From the NCBI RefSeq assembly GCF_030296775.1, contig NZ_AP027742.1:2108001-2172000 (forward strand): a stretch of DNA of 64,000 nt, in the 5' to 3' direction. Positions within the stretch are counted from its first letter, which is position 1. Every line of letters starts with the position of its first letter. The notes beneath the pieces are model-generated. The model worked only from the letters and a program-made list of their open reading frames with translations, was not told where the DNA came from and ran no database searches. The DNA is from Claveliimonas bilis. Lineage in GTDB: Bacteria; Bacillota; Clostridia; Lachnospirales; Lachnospiraceae. This document shows, in pieces, positions 51,711 to 60,571 of the stretch. A program made the position numbers and the translations under genes.

Positions 51711-51743
51711 CATGATCATTTTTCTCTCTTCATTGATATTTTA

Positions 51744-52883
51744 CTACAGAACTCTTCTGACACTGCGGATCTGCCTGTAAGTGCAGTCACTCCACTCTAC
51801 GATACCTACTCCGGGAGCTGATGCATGGATGATCCCCCCGGTTCCATTGTAGATGCCTACATGTCCGTAATACACCAGAAGGTCTCCCGCCTGTGCCTGT
51901 GAAAGCGGTACTTCCACTCCCGCATAAGCCTGTGAACTGTCCGTCCTTCCAAGACTGACTCCGAACTTTGCATAAATCTGCTGGGTAAACCCGGAACAGT
52001 CAATTCCATTTGTCAGGCTGTTGCCTCCCAGTACATAAGGATTTCCGAGAAATTGTCTTGCATACGCCACAACTGCCGCTCCGTCTGTCCCCTGCGGCGG
52101 CACAATCGATGCATTTCCTCCGCCTGATGAACTTCCGGATCCTCCTCCGTTTGATCCGCTGTTGCTGTTTTCGTTTCCGGCGGAATTATTTCCCTGCTGG
52201 GACTGGTTGCTATTTTCTTCAGCCTCCTGGGCCGCTGCTGCCTGTGCTGCTTCCTGCTGACGTTTTTCCTCTTCTGCTTTCTGGGCTGCCACCGCCTCCT
52301 GGATGCTGGCATCCAGCTGGGCAATCTCTGACTGTTTCCCATCTATCATCGTATTAAGGGAAGTCTTGTCCTCTTCCAACTGTACCTGCATTTTTTCCAG
52401 AGACTCTGCCTCTTCCTGCAGTGTGGCGGACAGCTCTTCTATCTTCTTTGTTGTAGCTTCACATTCCGCCTGCTTTTCTTTATCATACTCATGTACATTT
52501 TGTATGTATTCTGCTTTATTGATCAAATCCGAAAAATTTTCCGCGGAGAGAAGGATCTCCAATTCATTTCCATTTCCCGCTTCATACATATACTGGATTC
52601 GTTTTTTCATATCTGCAAATTGCTTTTGCTGCTGCACAATAGCTTCTTCCAGATCGACATTGGCCTTTTCAATCTCTTCCTGCTTTTTTGAAAGATCACT
52701 TTCCAGTGTGTTGATCTTGTCAAGAATGCTTGTCAACTGACTCTGCAGAGATGTCACTTCCCCTTCCACAGCTGCTTTATTATCTTTCAGATCATCTATG
52801 GATGGTTCTGCAAAAACAGGACATACTACCATGGAGCTGACCAGCATCGCCGTGACAGTTGCCTGTACTATTTTTTTCTTCAT
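51744..52883 (-). CDS. Coiled-coil NlpC/P60 peptidoglycan hydrolase, CwlO/PcsB-like
   Basis: Start set at ATG 52883 (GGTGGGAG upstream), which begins a proper signal peptide: KKKIVQATVTAMLVSSMVV, then AFAE-like CPVFAEP. A long coiled coil follows (residues about 30-240), rich in Glu, Gln and Lys, then a Ser/Gly/Asn linker. The C-terminal NlpC/P60 endopeptidase has Cys in GIDCSGFTQQIYAKFG, His in GHVGIYNG and HASAPG. Secreted; cleaves peptide stems. Paralogue of the next gene upstream. Confidence 0.93.
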   Translation of the reverse strand: MKKKIVQATVTAMLVSSMVVCPVFAEPSIDDLKDNKAAVEGEVTSLQSQLTSILDKINTLESDLSKKQEEIEKANVDLEEAIVQQQKQFADMKKRIQYMYEAGNGNELEILLSAENFSDLINKAEYIQNVHEYDKEKQAECEATTKKIEELSATLQEEAESLEKMQVQLEEDKTSLNTMIDGKQSEIAQLDASIQEAVAAQKAEEEKRQQEAAQAAAAQEAEENSNQSQQGNNSAGNENSNSGSNGGGSGSSSGGGNASIVPPQGTDGAAVVAYARQFLGNPYVLGGNSLTNGIDCSGFTQQIYAKFGVSLGRTDSSQAYAGVEVPLSQAQAGDLLVYYGHVGIYNGTGGIIHASAPGVGIVEWSDCTYRQIRSVRRVL

Positions 52884-52982
52884 ACTCTCCCACCTTATCT
52901 CTATCTGTATGCTGTTAACTTCTGTCTGTTTCGCGCTCTTTTGCGGAAGCGCCATTACCTTGATTTATATTTATACACAATA

Positions 52983-53011
52983 AGAATACAACAATTTTTC
53001 TGCAATTTCAA
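52983..53011 (-). promoter_or_regulatory. Promoter of the first NlpC/P60 gene
   Basis: On the minus strand TTGAAA (53011-53006), a 17-nt spacer and TATTCT (52988-52983). Confidence 0.65.
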
Positions 53012-53034
53012 CAAATTTTCCAAGAAATAAAAAC

Positions 53035-53063
53035 AAGAAGGCAATTCTTTTTACTGCCTTCCT
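53035..53063 (-). terminator. Terminator of the second NlpC/P60 gene
   Basis: Arms AAGAAGGCA and TGCCTTCCT (8 of 9 pairing) with an 11-nt loop, followed on the minus strand by TGTTTTTATT. Confidence 0.8.
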
Positions 53064-53087
53064 GCTTTCAGCTTTATGTTCACCGGA

Positions 53088-54236
53088 TTACCAGCATCTC
53101 CTGTACCACGGAGATCCGTAAACACTGGCAATTTTTACAACATCTCCCGGTTTCGGAGCATGTATCATTTTCCCTCCGCCAATGTAAATTCCTACATGGC
53201 TTCCATAACACACAATGTCTCCCGGCTGCGGATCCGTTACTGCCACTCCGCATCCACCCTGTGCATAAGAAGTTCTCGGAAGAGAAATTCCCGCAACAGA
53301 ATGGCAGTACTGCACAAGCCCGGAACAATCCAGGGCAGATCCCGGAGTGGAACCGCCATATACATAAGAAACTCCCAACTGGCTGTAAGCCGCATTTACA
53401 ATTGCCTGTGCCACAGAAGTATTTCCCGAAGAGGAGGAACTTCCTGACGAGGAACTGCTTCCCGATGAGGAACCGCTTCCCGACGAAGAGCTGCCGCCCG
53501 ACTCTGTACCGCCGGATGTATTTTCAGAGGATGTGCTGTTGTCAGACTCATCCTGCTGTGAACTGTCACTTTCGCCGGATTCCTCCTGTCCTGCTGCCGC
53601 TGCTGCCTCGGCCTCTCTTTGCGCCGCTTCCTGTGCCGCCGCCTCAGCTGCTGCTGCAATCTGCTCGTCAAAGTCAGCAATCTCTGCTTTCTTCTCTGTC
53701 AGAGTCGCATTCAGGTTTTCTTCCTCCTGCTCATATTGTTCCTGCATATCCTGCTGCTTTTTCTGCTCTGTCTCCAGAGTTTCCTTCAGATCTTTTATTT
53801 CTGCTTCTGTTTGTTCCAGTTCTTCCAGCTTTTGCCGGTCATATGTATGAACATTCTGAATATATTCCGCTTTGTTAACCAGATCTGAAAAGTCTTTTGC
53901 CGATATAAGGGTTTCCAGAGAACTTAACTCTCCGCTTTCATACATATATTTGATCCTAAGTTTCATAGAATCATATTGTTCTTCTGCTTTTTTCTCGGCT
54001 TCCTCCAAATCTTCCTCGGCCTGTATGATCTTCTCTCCGGTCTTGATCAGCTGTTCTTCCATTGATCCGATCTTGGTAATAAGCTCTGTCAACTGTTCCT
54101 GCAAGGACTCTGCCTCTTCTGTAGCTGCCTCTTTTTTCTCTTCCAGCTCTGCAGCCGACGGTGCAGCAAGTACCGATGTCGTGGCTAAAGAACTGGCTAA
54201 TGCTGTCATCAGCAGTGTTCTTCCTATTCTGTTCAT
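53088..54236 (-). CDS. Coiled-coil NlpC/P60 peptidoglycan hydrolase, CwlO/PcsB-like (second paralogue)
   Basis: Start set at ATG 54236 behind AAAGGGA; a TTG seven codons earlier lies inside that site. The 382-residue protein has a signal peptide (NRIGRTLLMTALASSLA, cleavage near VLAAP) and a Glu-rich coiled coil. A very low-complexity Ser/Gly linker of about 45 residues follows. The NlpC/P60 domain has Cys in ALDCSGLVQYCHSV, His in GSHVGIYIG and MIHAP. The shared core DFSDLVNKAEYIQNVH-type segment shows it arose by duplication with 51744-52883. Confidence 0.93.
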   Translation of the reverse strand: MNRIGRTLLMTALASSLATTSVLAAPSAAELEEKKEAATEEAESLQEQLTELITKIGSMEEQLIKTGEKIIQAEEDLEEAEKKAEEQYDSMKLRIKYMYESGELSSLETLISAKDFSDLVNKAEYIQNVHTYDRQKLEELEQTEAEIKDLKETLETEQKKQQDMQEQYEQEEENLNATLTEKKAEIADFDEQIAAAAEAAAQEAAQREAEAAAAAGQEESGESDSSQQDESDNSTSSENTSGGTESGGSSSSGSGSSSGSSSSSGSSSSSGNTSVAQAIVNAAYSQLGVSYVYGGSTPGSALDCSGLVQYCHSVAGISLPRTSYAQGGCGVAVTDPQPGDIVCYGSHVGIYIGGGKMIHAPKPGDVVKIASVYGSPWYRRCW

Positions 54237-54307
54237 CTTAATTCTGTCCCTTTTCAATTATCTGCTATGTCTGTTTCCTGTTGCTGTGTTTCCCCTCCCA
54301 TACATTT

Positions 54308-54336
54308 AATATAAATTAAAATTTATATTTTTGCAA
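54308..54336 (-). promoter_or_regulatory. Promoter of the second NlpC/P60 gene
   Basis: On the minus strand TTGCAA (54336-54331), a 17-nt spacer and TATATT (54313-54308), in a very A/T-rich setting. Confidence 0.7.
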
Positions 54337-54370
54337 TACTTTTTTAATTTTTGTAATATTTCCGTAATAT

Positions 54371-55348
54371 TTAAGCTGACGGCTGAACCGGTTTCTCATC
54401 AATGCGCTGTATCAGCACAAATATACTGGACGCCGCTGCTGCACATACAACCGTAATAATACCGATCCTCATAGGCTGCTGCATCATCCATTCATAGGCA
54501 GCCGTTTCTGTAGCTGCAATTGAAACAAGATTCATTACCATATGCCCCAATACCGGAGCTTTGACAGATCCGTATTTTTCATATAAGTAACAGAGCACCA
54601 TTCCCATGAAAAAAGCATAGATCATCTGAACCATATTTCCATGAATAACGGCAAAGATCAAAGATGCGGAAACTGCCGAGCGGATAAATCCTGCTCTTTG
54701 GCGCATCCTCCTGAACATCACCCCGCGGAATACCAGTTCCTCAGCTGCAGGTACCAAAAGGCCCAGACAAATCACCTGTACGGGCAGGGATGCACTGTAA
54801 AGGGCATCTGTAGTCTGCTGATATGATGCACTCATCGACTGAAGATTTCCGATTATGATCAGATTATTTACACCCACACACAAGACAGCCGAAATGCCGA
54901 TCACACCTGCATACTGCCACAAAGAAGCTTTTTTGTTCGGCACGATTCCAAGAAATTTTTCATTCTTACGGTCCCTGTGAAACAAAAACAACATAATAGG
55001 AATCACAAGCAATGCGCTGATCCCCTCCAGCAGTGTGGTATACTGCATCAGCTGCTCTGTTATTGTCAAAGTCATATCCGTCATGGCATCCTGATTCTGC
55101 ATTGCCCCCACTGCTTCATCATAGTGGTTGGACATGTAAAAAAAGCTGTATATTCCCGCTGCCGCCATACTGACAACCATACTGACGACTAATTTGATCA
55201 CCAGAGGCACAAACACATACCATGCACCGGTTTTATATACTTTCGGCATTGACGGTATGGGCGTCTTCTCCTGTTCGTCTTTCTTTTGTTCCTGCCCCGG
55301 TTCAACGGACCCGGGATCTGTTCCGGGATTTTCCCATGGATTGCTCAT
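54371..55348 (-). CDS. CPBP family intramembrane glutamic endopeptidase (second copy)
   Basis: A 325-residue membrane protein with a polar, Pro/Glu/Lys-rich N-terminal tail of about 40 residues, then about eight membrane segments. Motif 1 EELVFRG is in VPAAEELVFRGVMFRRM. Motif 2 is in FAVIHGNMVQMIYAF, and GHMVMNLVSI carries the third conserved His/Asn. Unlike the copy at 10511 it stands alone, beside cell-wall hydrolase genes. Target unknown. Confidence 0.88.
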   Translation of the reverse strand: MSNPWENPGTDPGSVEPGQEQKKDEQEKTPIPSMPKVYKTGAWYVFVPLVIKLVVSMVVSMAAAGIYSFFYMSNHYDEAVGAMQNQDAMTDMTLTITEQLMQYTTLLEGISALLVIPIMLFLFHRDRKNEKFLGIVPNKKASLWQYAGVIGISAVLCVGVNNLIIIGNLQSMSASYQQTTDALYSASLPVQVICLGLLVPAAEELVFRGVMFRRMRQRAGFIRSAVSASLIFAVIHGNMVQMIYAFFMGMVLCYLYEKYGSVKAPVLGHMVMNLVSIAATETAAYEWMMQQPMRIGIITVVCAAAASSIFVLIQRIDEKPVQPSA

Positions 55349-55488
55349 ATATATTTCTGTTCCTCACTTTCCAAATCTAAATATGTAACAGTACATAAAA
55401 CTCCTGATTTTCTTATTCTACTTCTCATTTACAAAAGTTTCAATTAAAAAAGTATAAACTCTCTGCCGACTGATTCCGCTTCCTTTTC

Positions 55489-55517
55489 TTTACTTTCCTG
55501 TCTCCAGGCCATATAAT
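55489..55517 (+). promoter_or_regulatory. Promoter of the prolyl-tRNA deacylase-like gene
   Basis: TTTACT (55489-55494), a 17-nt spacer and TATAAT (55512-55517). Confidence 0.65.
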
Positions 55518-55552
55518 AGTAAATATAATTTTCAGGAAAGGAGTTTTATAAT

Positions 55553-56044
55553 ATGGAAGATCAGAAACAGCGTGTCTATGACGCACTGAATAAACTCGGT
55601 ATTAAATATGAAGTCGTTGAACATGAACCTGTTCATACTATGGAGGACATGGACCGCCTCGGCCTTCCGGAAAAGGGTACTCTGTGCAAAAATCTTTTTC
55701 TTCGGGATTCCAAAGGCAAACGTCACTTCCTTGTCACCTGCGATGAAAAGAAAAAAGTAGATCTCAAGTCTCTTGGACGCGCGCTTGGAGCCGGCAATCT
55801 AAGCTTCGCCTCAGAGGAACGCCTGGAACAGTATCTTGGCTTAAAACAGGGAAGCGTTTCCCCCTTCGGACTTATGAATGACACAGATCATGAGGTGGAA
55901 TTTTTTATCGACAAGGATCTTTCCCGCTGTAAAAGTCTCGGGATCCATCCTCTGGAAAACACTGCTACCGTTTTCCTTTCTTTCAAAGACCTGGACAAAT
56001 TTCTGTGGGATCTCGATGTAGATGTCATAAAAATCAAATTATAA
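55553..56044 (+). CDS. Prolyl-tRNA deacylase-like protein (YbaK/ProX family)
   Basis: The 163-residue protein matches the free-standing prolyl-tRNA synthetase-associated editing domain. It has YEVVEHEPVHTMEDMDRLG, then CKNLFLRDSKGKRHFLVTC, KKKVDLKSLGRALG and SVSPFGLMNDTDHEVEFFID. Such ProXp-ala/PrdX proteins hydrolyse alanine mischarged on tRNA-Pro. GAAAGGAG precedes the ATG. It converges on alaX, another trans-editing gene. Confidence 0.92.
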   Translation: MEDQKQRVYDALNKLGIKYEVVEHEPVHTMEDMDRLGLPEKGTLCKNLFLRDSKGKRHFLVTCDEKKKVDLKSLGRALGAGNLSFASEERLEQYLGLKQGSVSPFGLMNDTDHEVEFFIDKDLSRCKSLGIHPLENTATVFLSFKDLDKFLWDLDVDVIKIKL

Positions 56045-56054
56045 TGGAACGGCA

Positions 56055-56086
56055 AAAGGACATGGATTTTGCATCCCATGTCCTTT
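56055..56086. terminator. Bidirectional terminator between the deacylase-like gene and alaX
   Basis: Arms AAAGGACATGG and CCATGTCCTTT with a 10-nt loop. A T-rich run follows on the plus strand and shorter T content on the minus. Confidence 0.82.
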
Positions 56087-56090
56087 CCTT

Positions 56091-57254
56091 TTATTTATTC
56101 TTCAGATATTCCTCAATAAGGCATTGCTTCCCTTTCAGGCTTCCCTGAACCATCTCCGGTTTGCCGCCGCCTCTGCCGTCAAACCTTTCGTTCAGCTCTT
56201 TTCCGAACGGACGGACATCCTCTTTCCTGCTTCCGATCACATAGCGATACCCTTCCTCTGATGTTCCGGCAAACACAGCCGCTATTTTTGCCCCTCTGTC
56301 AAGCAAAGCATTCATCAGCTCCCTTGGCCCGTTTCCTTCCAGCCCGCTGTCAAATATCCAGGTCACGCCTTCTCTTATTGCTGTTTCAGCTGCCTGGTAT
56401 CTCAAAAGCTTCTGCTGGAGGAGCAATGTTCTATTTTTCCAGCCATCCCGCTCCGCCTTCAGCTTTTCCACAGCTTTTGCTGTCTCATTTTCCTTCTCAC
56501 ACAACAGATTTCCTATGGCTTTTACATTTGCCTGTTTGATCCGGTAGTCTCTAAGCGCCCGGAACCCACACAGCATGGTAATCCTCTCTCCGCCTTTGTA
56601 GTTCATCCTCCCTACCAGCTTGATCAGTCCGATCTCCCCTGTTCTCTTTACGTGAGGGGCGCAGCATGCACAGACATCAAATCCCGGAATTTCTATAATC
56701 CTTACCTGGCCTTCGATCTCTATTTTGCTTCTGTATTCCATAAAGGAAAGCTCTTCCCTGGAGGGGTAAAGTGTCTCTACTTTCAGATTCAGGGCAACTG
56801 CCCTGTTGGCTTCCCACTCAATTTCCTCCAGCTCTTCCGGCGTGATAGGACCGTTAAAATCCATAGTACAGTAATCATTTCCCAGGTGAAAGCCTACGTT
56901 ATCATACCCGAAGCGGGCGTGTACAAGCCCGGAAATGATGTGTTCTCCCGTATGCTGCTGCATCTTTTCAAAACGCTCTTCCCAGCTGATTTTCCCGTGA
57001 ACAGTTTTTCCTACTTCCAAAGGACGATCCGTTATGTGATGGACAGTTCCCTGTTTTTCCTTCACATCCCAGACCTCTGCCTCATCCAGCCATCCGGTAT
57101 CAGCATATTGCCCTCCGCCTTCCGGGAAAAATGCGGTCCTCTCTAAAATAACACGATAGCCCTTTTTATCCTTTTCACAGGAAAGCACTTTCGCATCAAA
57201 TTCTTTCATGTGACTGTCCTGATAAAAAAGCTTCTCTGTCTGCCCAATCTCCAT
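56091..57254 (-). CDS. Alanyl-tRNA editing protein, AlaX-L type
   Basis: Start set at ATG 57254, five nt after the argS stop. The 387-residue protein has the AlaRS-like editing fold: ERTAFFPEGGGQYADTGWL, zinc-binding QQHTGEHIISGL, then CACCAPHVKRTGEIG. A C-terminal DHHA1-like domain ends in DGRGGGKPEMVQGS. It frees tRNA-Ala mischarged with Ser or Gly. Cotranscribed with argS. Confidence 0.93.
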   Translation of the reverse strand: MEIGQTEKLFYQDSHMKEFDAKVLSCEKDKKGYRVILERTAFFPEGGGQYADTGWLDEAEVWDVKEKQGTVHHITDRPLEVGKTVHGKISWEERFEKMQQHTGEHIISGLVHARFGYDNVGFHLGNDYCTMDFNGPITPEELEEIEWEANRAVALNLKVETLYPSREELSFMEYRSKIEIEGQVRIIEIPGFDVCACCAPHVKRTGEIGLIKLVGRMNYKGGERITMLCGFRALRDYRIKQANVKAIGNLLCEKENETAKAVEKLKAERDGWKNRTLLLQQKLLRYQAAETAIREGVTWIFDSGLEGNGPRELMNALLDRGAKIAAVFAGTSEEGYRYVIGSRKEDVRPFGKELNERFDGRGGGKPEMVQGSLKGKQCLIEEYLKNK

Positions 57255-57261
57255 TTCCTGT

Positions 57262-59028
57262 CTACATCCTTTCCGGCGCTTCAAATCCAAGTATATCGAT
57301 ACATGCCTCCAGTACTCTCTTTGTCAGGATCAGAACTGCAATATAACTCTCCTGTACTTTTTCATCCTCCTCTGCCAGGATCTTCGTTTCATGGTAGAAA
57401 CGATTGAATGCATTTGCCAGGTCATAAATATACGCACAGATCTTATGAGGCGCTGTTTCCTCATAAGCGGTCTCCATGACAGCATTGTATTTGGCAATTT
57501 CCAGCATAAGCGCCTTTTCACTGTCACTGTGAGCTCCGCTGACAGAAAGATCTTCCAGATGTTTTCCCATTTCTTCATATTTATGAAGAATGGATTTGAT
57601 CCGTACAATAGTATAAAGAATATAGGGACCTGTATTTCCTTCAAATGATGTAAAGCGGTCCACATCAAATACATAATCCTTGCTGGCCTGATTAGACAGA
57701 TCTCCATATTTAATAGCAGACATTCCCACAATTCCGGCAGTCTCCTTTGCTTCCTCTTCGCCCACTGTCCGGTTATCCGTGATCTTGTGGTACATCTCCT
57801 CGTTAATTTCACGGATCAGGTTCTCCAGGCGCATTACACCGCCCTCTCTTGTTTTAAAGGGCTTTCCGTCCTTTCCGTTCATTGTACCAAATCCAAGGAA
57901 ACGAAGCCTTGTCTTTTCCGGTACGATCCCGGTTTTTTTCGCTGCCCGGAATACCTGTGTAAAATGAAGTTCCTGGCGCTTATCCACTACATAGATCACC
58001 TGATCCGGATGATAGTCTTCCTCTCTCTGGACTAAAGTAGCAAGATCTGTCGTCCCGTACAAAGAGGCCCCGTCTGATTTCTGGATCATACATGGAGGAA
58101 TTTCTTTCGTATCTGTCTCTTCTTTTACATCAATGACAAGGGCTCCGTCATCTACCCTTGCAAACCCCTCTTTTTTCAGCCGTTCGATCATGTCCGGAAT
58201 ATAGGCCTGCGCATCCGCCTCTCCCTTCCACAGATCAAACTCCACATTTAAATTGGCATAATTCTTCTTCAGATCCGCCACGGAAACCTGCATGATATGC
58301 TTCCAGATAGCGGTATATCCCTTGTGTCCGTTCTGAAGCAAATAGGTAGCATGCAATGCTTCTTCCCTGTATTCTTCATGCTCTTTAGCATAGGCGCTTG
58401 CAGTCGGATAAATCTCTTCCAGCTCTCCGATGGTAAATGGCGCCTCACTGGGATATTCTCCTTCAAAAGACTCATCAAAATACGGAAGATCAGGCTGGCG
58501 TTTCTTTAACTCTGTAATTATAAGTCCCATCTGATAGCCCCAGTCTCCCATGTGTATATCTCCAAGAACCTTATGCCCCATTGCTCTGCAGATTCTCTTG
58601 ACACTTTCTCCAATGATCGCGGATCGGAGATGCCCTACATGGAGAGGCTTTGCCACATTAGGTCCGCCGTAATCTATAACGATCATTTCCGGATTCTCTG
58701 TCTTTTCCAGACCAAGCGTTTCCTCTCCCGCCATATCATTCAAATAAGATGCAAGGTATCTGTCATCAATCTTCAGGTTAATAAAACCCGGAGCAACTGC
58801 TTCTGCTTCTGCAATGCAGCCCTGTCTCCCGATCTGAGACACCACATCTTTTGCAATCATTATCGGCGCTTTTTTATAAACCTTGGCTCCCGCCATAGCC
58901 CCATTACACTGGTATTCACACAGATCCGGACGGTTTGACAGCGTTACCTTTGCATAGGATCTGTCATAGCCCGCTTCTTCAAAAGCCTCTTCCATTTCTG
59001 CGGTTATCTTATCTAAAAGCTTTTTCAT
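57262..59028 (-). CDS. argS: Arginine--tRNA ligase
   Basis: Start set at ATG 59028, 7 nt after GGAGG. The 588-residue class Ia enzyme has the HIGH-type motif in NVAKPLHVGHLRSAIIGES, the GDIHMGDWGYQMG segment, GTTDLATLVQRE, and FKTREGGVMRLENLI where ArgRS has its degenerate KMSKS region. The anticodon-binding DALR domain closes the protein. First gene of argS-alaX. Confidence 0.97.
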   Translation of the reverse strand: MKKLLDKITAEMEEAFEEAGYDRSYAKVTLSNRPDLCEYQCNGAMAGAKVYKKAPIMIAKDVVSQIGRQGCIAEAEAVAPGFINLKIDDRYLASYLNDMAGEETLGLEKTENPEMIVIDYGGPNVAKPLHVGHLRSAIIGESVKRICRAMGHKVLGDIHMGDWGYQMGLIITELKKRQPDLPYFDESFEGEYPSEAPFTIGELEEIYPTASAYAKEHEEYREEALHATYLLQNGHKGYTAIWKHIMQVSVADLKKNYANLNVEFDLWKGEADAQAYIPDMIERLKKEGFARVDDGALVIDVKEETDTKEIPPCMIQKSDGASLYGTTDLATLVQREEDYHPDQVIYVVDKRQELHFTQVFRAAKKTGIVPEKTRLRFLGFGTMNGKDGKPFKTREGGVMRLENLIREINEEMYHKITDNRTVGEEEAKETAGIVGMSAIKYGDLSNQASKDYVFDVDRFTSFEGNTGPYILYTIVRIKSILHKYEEMGKHLEDLSVSGAHSDSEKALMLEIAKYNAVMETAYEETAPHKICAYIYDLANAFNRFYHETKILAEEDEKVQESYIAVLILTKRVLEACIDILGFEAPERM

Positions 59029-59074
59029 CTTTTTTCCTCCATTCCTGTTCCACAATACCCTTTGATCATTCTAC

Positions 59075-59103
59075 AGTCTACCATAATTCCCCCTTTCCCT
59101 CAA
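59075..59103 (-). promoter_or_regulatory. Promoter of argS-alaX
   Basis: On the minus strand TTGAGG (59103-59098), a 17-nt spacer and TAGACT (59080-59075). Confidence 0.6.
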
Positions 59104-59195
59104 TATCTCTCTTTTGACAAACTGGATTTTCCTTGCCATTTCCGCGAAACTATGCTACCCTCGAATAACCAATAATAAAAGAAAGAAGGAATGTT

Positions 59196-60092
59196 ATGAT
59201 CATTGGTTCTCATGTTGGAATGAGCGGAAAGGATATGCTCCTTGGCTCTGCAAAAGAAGCAGTCACCTACGGAGCTGATACATTTATGTTTTACACCGGG
59301 GCGCCTCAAAACACAAAACGAAAAGACATCAGCGAGTTGAATATCGACCCGGCCTGGAAATATATGGAGGAACACGGGATCAGACAGATCCTTGTCCATG
59401 CCCCTTACATTATCAATCTTGCAAATACTGTCAAACCGGAAACCTATGAACTTGCAGAAGAATTTCTTGCCCTGGAGATTGACCGTACTGCCGCCTGCAA
59501 AAGCTCCACTCTGATCCTCCATCCCGGAGCTCATGTGGGGGCAGGAGTATCCGCTGGAATCGCTCAGATCATCCGCGGCCTAAACCACATCCTTACCAGG
59601 GAAACAACCGTCAATGTCGCACTGGAAACAATGGCCGGAAAGGGGACTGAAATCGGACGAAGCTTTGAAGAAATCGCCCGCATTTATGACGGCGTTGTGT
59701 ATAACGACAAGCTGCGTGTATGCTTTGACACCTGCCACACCAATGACAGTGGATATGATGTTAAAAATAACTTTGACGGTGTGATCGATGAATTTGACCG
59801 CATTCTGGGCAAAGATCAGATTGCGGTCTTCCATATCAATGACAGCAAGAATCCGATGGGCGCCCGCAAAGACCGCCACGCCAATATTGGTTTTGGCACC
59901 ATTGGCTTTGATGCCCTTCACACCATTGTGCATCACCCTGATTTTGAAAATGTTCCCAAGATTCTCGAAACTCCCTATATCCCCTCTTCCGAAAATTCAA
60001 AAAAGTCTTTCCCTCCTTATCGGGAAGAAATACAGATGTTAAGATGCGGACAGTTCAATTCCCGTCTTCAGGAAGAAATCGCCGGCAAATAA
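59196..60092 (+). CDS. nfo: Endonuclease IV (AP endonuclease)
   Basis: The 298-residue TIM-barrel enzyme shows the zinc-ligand motifs in order: [67 protein letters not shown], and [22 protein letters not shown]. It cuts DNA 5' of abasic sites, complementing the AlkA-like glycosylase encoded elsewhere in this window. Own terminator, GCCGGC hairpin, at its stop codon. Confidence 0.96.
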   Translation: MIIGSHVGMSGKDMLLGSAKEAVTYGADTFMFYTGAPQNTKRKDISELNIDPAWKYMEEHGIRQILVHAPYIINLANTVKPETYELAEEFLALEIDRTAACKSSTLILHPGAHVGAGVSAGIAQIIRGLNHILTRETTVNVALETMAGKGTEIGRSFEEIARIYDGVVYNDKLRVCFDTCHTNDSGYDVKNNFDGVIDEFDRILGKDQIAVFHINDSKNPMGARKDRHANIGFGTIGFDALHTIVHHPDFENVPKILETPYIPSSENSKKSFPPYREEIQMLRCGQFNSRLQEEIAGK

Positions 60093-60110
60093 GCCGGCTT
60101 TTCTTTTTCT
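60081..60110 (+). terminator. Terminator of the endonuclease IV gene
   Basis: GCCGGC-AAATAA-GCCGGC with a TTTTCTTTTTCT tail. The loop contains the stop codon. Confidence 0.88.
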
Positions 60111-60111
60111 C

Positions 60112-60157
60112 TTGACAATTTTATATTTATGTATTATTGTATTATATAGCTAATACA
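60112..60157 (+). promoter_or_regulatory. Promoter and YtrA-type operator of the GntR-ABC operon
   Basis: TTGACA (60112-60117), a 17-nt spacer and TATTGT (60135-60140). The perfect dyad TGTATTA-TATAGC-TAATACA (60138-60157) overlaps the -10, as expected for autorepression by the GntR regulator that follows. Confidence 0.8.
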
Positions 60158-60200
60158 TTTGTTGGATATCAAATCGTACAATAGAAACGAGGTGACATGC

Positions 60201-60569
60201 ATGCCATGGGAATTAGATAATGACCGCCCGATCTATCTGCAGCTTATGGAACGGATACAAAGGGATATCATTTCCGGAGTCTACAAACCCGGCGATAAAC
60301 TTCCGTCTGTAAGAGATCTCGCCGTGGAGGCCGCGGTAAATCCAAACACAATGCAAAAAGCTCTTTCCGAACTGGAGAGAAGCGGCCTGGTTTACGCCCA
60401 GAGAACCAGCGGCCGGTTTATAACGGAGGATGAAGCTATGCTGAAAAAAATGAAACAGGAACAGGCTGCCAGCCATATCCATGAATTTTTTGAAAAAATG
60501 CGCAGTCTCGGATTCCAGGATGAAGAGACGCTTGCTCTACTTCAGGAAGCTATAAAGGGGGAACACTGA
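60201..60569 (+). CDS. GntR-family regulator, YtrA subfamily
   Basis: Start set at ATG 60201 with GAGGTG upstream; the frame extends to a TTG that overlaps the promoter region. The 122-residue protein has the short YtrA form: a winged helix (PIYLQLMERIQRDIISGVYK, GDKLPSVRDLAVEAAVNPNT) and a tail of about 45 residues only, with no ligand domain. YtrA-type repressors control linked ABC genes. It lies 2 nt before the ATPase gene. Confidence 0.93.
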   Translation: MPWELDNDRPIYLQLMERIQRDIISGVYKPGDKLPSVRDLAVEAAVNPNTMQKALSELERSGLVYAQRTSGRFITEDEAMLKKMKQEQAASHIHEFFEKMRSLGFQDEETLALLQEAIKGEH

Positions 60570-60571
60570 CT

